Below are positions 62,657-64,000 of a DNA stretch of 64,000 nt, one piece after another; within the stretch, counting starts at the first letter, position 1; each line of letters starts with the position of its first letter. The DNA is from Skeletonema tropicum (lineage: Eukaryota > Bacillariophyta > Thalassiosirophyceae > Thalassiosirales > Thalassiosiraceae), in contig CM074131.1 of NCBI GenBank assembly GCA_037178625.1, positions 1,798,001 through 1,862,000 on the forward strand, given 5' to 3'. The position numbers and the translations under genes are program-made. The notes under the pieces are model-generated. The model saw only the letters and a list, made by a program, of their open reading frames with translations, did not search any database and was not told where the DNA came from.

Positions 62657-63200
62657 ATGAGCTTGGCTAGTATCGCCGCCGACTATAATGGGCCTCTAGC
62701 AGTGGCTCATGCCCATACCGACGACGATAGATACGATTTGGTAGAATGTAATGCTGCTGGCCAGCCCACACTGGACCTTTCAGATCAGCTACGACACTGT
62801 ACCATAGCTTTTACGGACGCCCAACGTCTGAGCAGTACGAATGAGCTTTTCTGGTGTCGCCACCAATTTTTTTGGGCCTCTAGAAGCGGCTCATGCCCAT
62901 ACCGACGGCAATAGATACGATTTGGTTAAATATGGTGCTGCTGGCCAGCCCACACTGGACCTTTCAGACCAGCTACGACACTGTAGCATCGCTTCCACGG
63001 CCGCCCAACGTCTGAGCAGTACGAATGAGCTTGGCTAGTATCACCGGCGACTATAATGGGCCTCTAGCAGCGGCTCATGCCCATACCGACGGCGATAGAT
63101 ACGATTTGGTAGAATGTGGTGCTGCTGGCCAGCCCACACTGGACCTCTCAGATCAGCTACGAAACTATAGCATCGCTTCCACGGCCGCCCAACGTCTGAG
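62657..63200 (+). repeat. Higher-order satellite block B, second copy (partial)
   Basis: Repeats 61729 onward at a 928-bp offset for about three units. After roughly 63150 the following unit no longer matches, so the duplication ends or has been overwritten. Confidence 0.85.
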
Positions 63201-64000
63201 CAGTACGAATGAGCTTGGCTAGTATCGCCGCCGACTATTATGCGCTTCTAGCAGCGGCTCTTGCCCATACCGACGGCGATAGATACGATTTGGTAGAATG
63301 TGGTGCTGCTGGCCAGCCCACACTGGACCTCTAAGATCAGCTACGTCACTGTAGCTTCGCTTCCACTGCCGCCCAACGTCTGAGCAGTACGAATGAGCTT
63401 GGCTAGTATCGCCGCCAACTATAATGGTCCTCTAGCAGCGGCTCATGCCCATACCGACGGCGATAAATACGATTTGGTAGAATGTGGTGCTGGTGGCCAG
63501 CCCACACTGGACCTCTCACATCAGCTACGACACTGTAGCATCGCTTCCACGGCCGCCCAACGTCTGAGCAGTACTAATGAGCTTGGCTAGTATCGCCGCC
63601 GACTATTATGCGCCTCTAGCAGCGGCTCATGCCCATACCGACGACGAAAGATACGATTTGGTAGAATGTGGTGCTGCTGGCCAGCCCACACTGGACCTCT
63701 CAGATCAGCTACGACACTGTAGCATTGCTTCCACGGCCGCCCAACGTCTGAGTAGTACTAATGAGCTTGGCTAGTATCACCGCCGACTATAATGGGCCTC
63801 TAGCAGCGGCTCATGCCCATACCGACGACGATAGATACGATTTGGTAGAATGTGGTGCTGCTGGCCAGCCCACACTGGACCTCTCAGATCAACTACCACA
63901 CTTTAGCGTAGCTTTTACGGCCGCCCAACGTCTGAGCAGTACAAACAGCATGGGTTTTATTGACGCCAGCCTTCTGAGCAGCGAAAATTTGCTTGTCTAG

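Larger units (their letters stand above)
55483..64000 (+). repeat. Tandem satellite, about 44 units of 184 bp, continuing to the window edge
   Basis: The core GATACGATTTGGTAGAATG recurs about 44 times. The commonest spacing is exactly 184 bp (57133, 57317, 57501, 57685, 57869 and 58053 are successive unit starts). Variants are 192 bp (an extra CCAGCCCA), a 71-bp remnant at 58621-58691 and its copy at 59994-60064, and shorter broken units near 56160-56400 and 61500-61560. Units at both ends (55483-56400 and after about 63940) are more diverged than interior ones, the pattern expected from homogenisation by unequal exchange. The array looks more GC-rich than the surrounding DNA. The unit is close to one nucleosome repeat. 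There are no spacers, so it is not a CRISPR array. A centromeric, subtelomeric or simply accumulated satellite are all possible. Confidence 0.97.
55588..64000 (+). other. Recurrent 60-65-codon ORF in most satellite units, stop overlapping next start
   Basis: Most units carry an ATG frame with consensus MSLASIAADYNGPLAAAHAH, then TD(D/G)DRYDLVECGAAGQP, TLDLSDQLR and AAQRLSSTNELG. The TAG stop lies inside ATGAGCTTGGCTAG, which also begins the ORF of the next unit, so neighbouring frames overlap by 14 bp. 184 is one more than a multiple of three, so successive ORFs shift frame and the array cannot encode one long protein. In 192-bp units the frame changes after GQPTS and ends earlier. No family is recognised and no promoter was seen. 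Openness may be a by-product of recent amplification, so I do not annotate these as genes. Confidence 0.5.

Noticed and set aside
55483..64000. CRISPR array
   Set aside because: The whole 184-bp unit repeats with no unique spacers, and unit length and context are eukaryotic satellite-like.

Overview
The window joins two unrelated kinds of DNA from what looks like a diatom, probably a centric one (the order is an inference; the species is not identifiable by eye). Bases 1-12983 are AT-rich plastid DNA with a gene content and order expected of a red-lineage plastid: rpoB (5' end outside the window), rpoC1, rpoC2 and rps2 on the + strand, converging on rpl12, rpl1, rpl11 and trnW(CCA) on the - strand, then the first codons of dnaB running into a gap. 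Many of these reading frames are broken by single-base indels, often in homopolymers, while the encoded protein sequence stays excellent on both sides of each break. That points to an unpolished consensus rather than decayed genes. Exactly 500 N (12984-13483) then separate this from nuclear DNA, so the join is most likely a scaffolding artefact.

Bases 13484-47500 are compact, intron-poor diatom nuclear DNA. In order: eS24 (RPS24), a FIGNL1-type AAA ATPase with three indels, a bestrophin-like channel, a small two-segment mitochondrial-type membrane protein, a fucoxanthin chlorophyll a/c protein with an ASAFAP plastid-targeting motif, a plastid-targeted single-span membrane protein, a MYB(SHAQKYF)-ankyrin-histone deacetylase fusion, an RNF10/Mag2-like RING E3, an ISE2-like plastid RNA helicase, a LamG-like + GH47 alpha-mannosidase, a Pcf11-like cleavage factor, a UBE2T-like E2, a rhamnosyltransferase-like type II membrane protein, a UVSSA-like protein, an unrecognised 634-residue protein and a double AAA ATPase. 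Genes mostly alternate in orientation. Convergent neighbours end only 33-99 bp apart. Introns are few and short (about 80-175 bp, GT-AG).

Bases 47500-55280 differ: hexamer simple repeats, a 32-bp minisatellite, decayed inverted copies of a 184-bp repeat, and one 12-exon gene (50210-54871) for a predicted secreted, cysteine-rich, MopE-motif protein.

Bases 55483-64000 are a tandem satellite of about 44 units of 184 bp (192-bp and shorter variants), running to the window edge. Nearly every unit carries an ATG-started frame of about 65 codons whose stop overlaps the ATG of the next unit. The array has nested higher-order duplications (1373 bp and 928 bp), a 68-bp foldback insertion, decayed edges, and hypervariable pockets inside an otherwise conserved unit. 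This satellite, with its dispersed older copies, is the strongest candidate for something undescribed. The HDAC and GH47 fusions are the most interesting genes.
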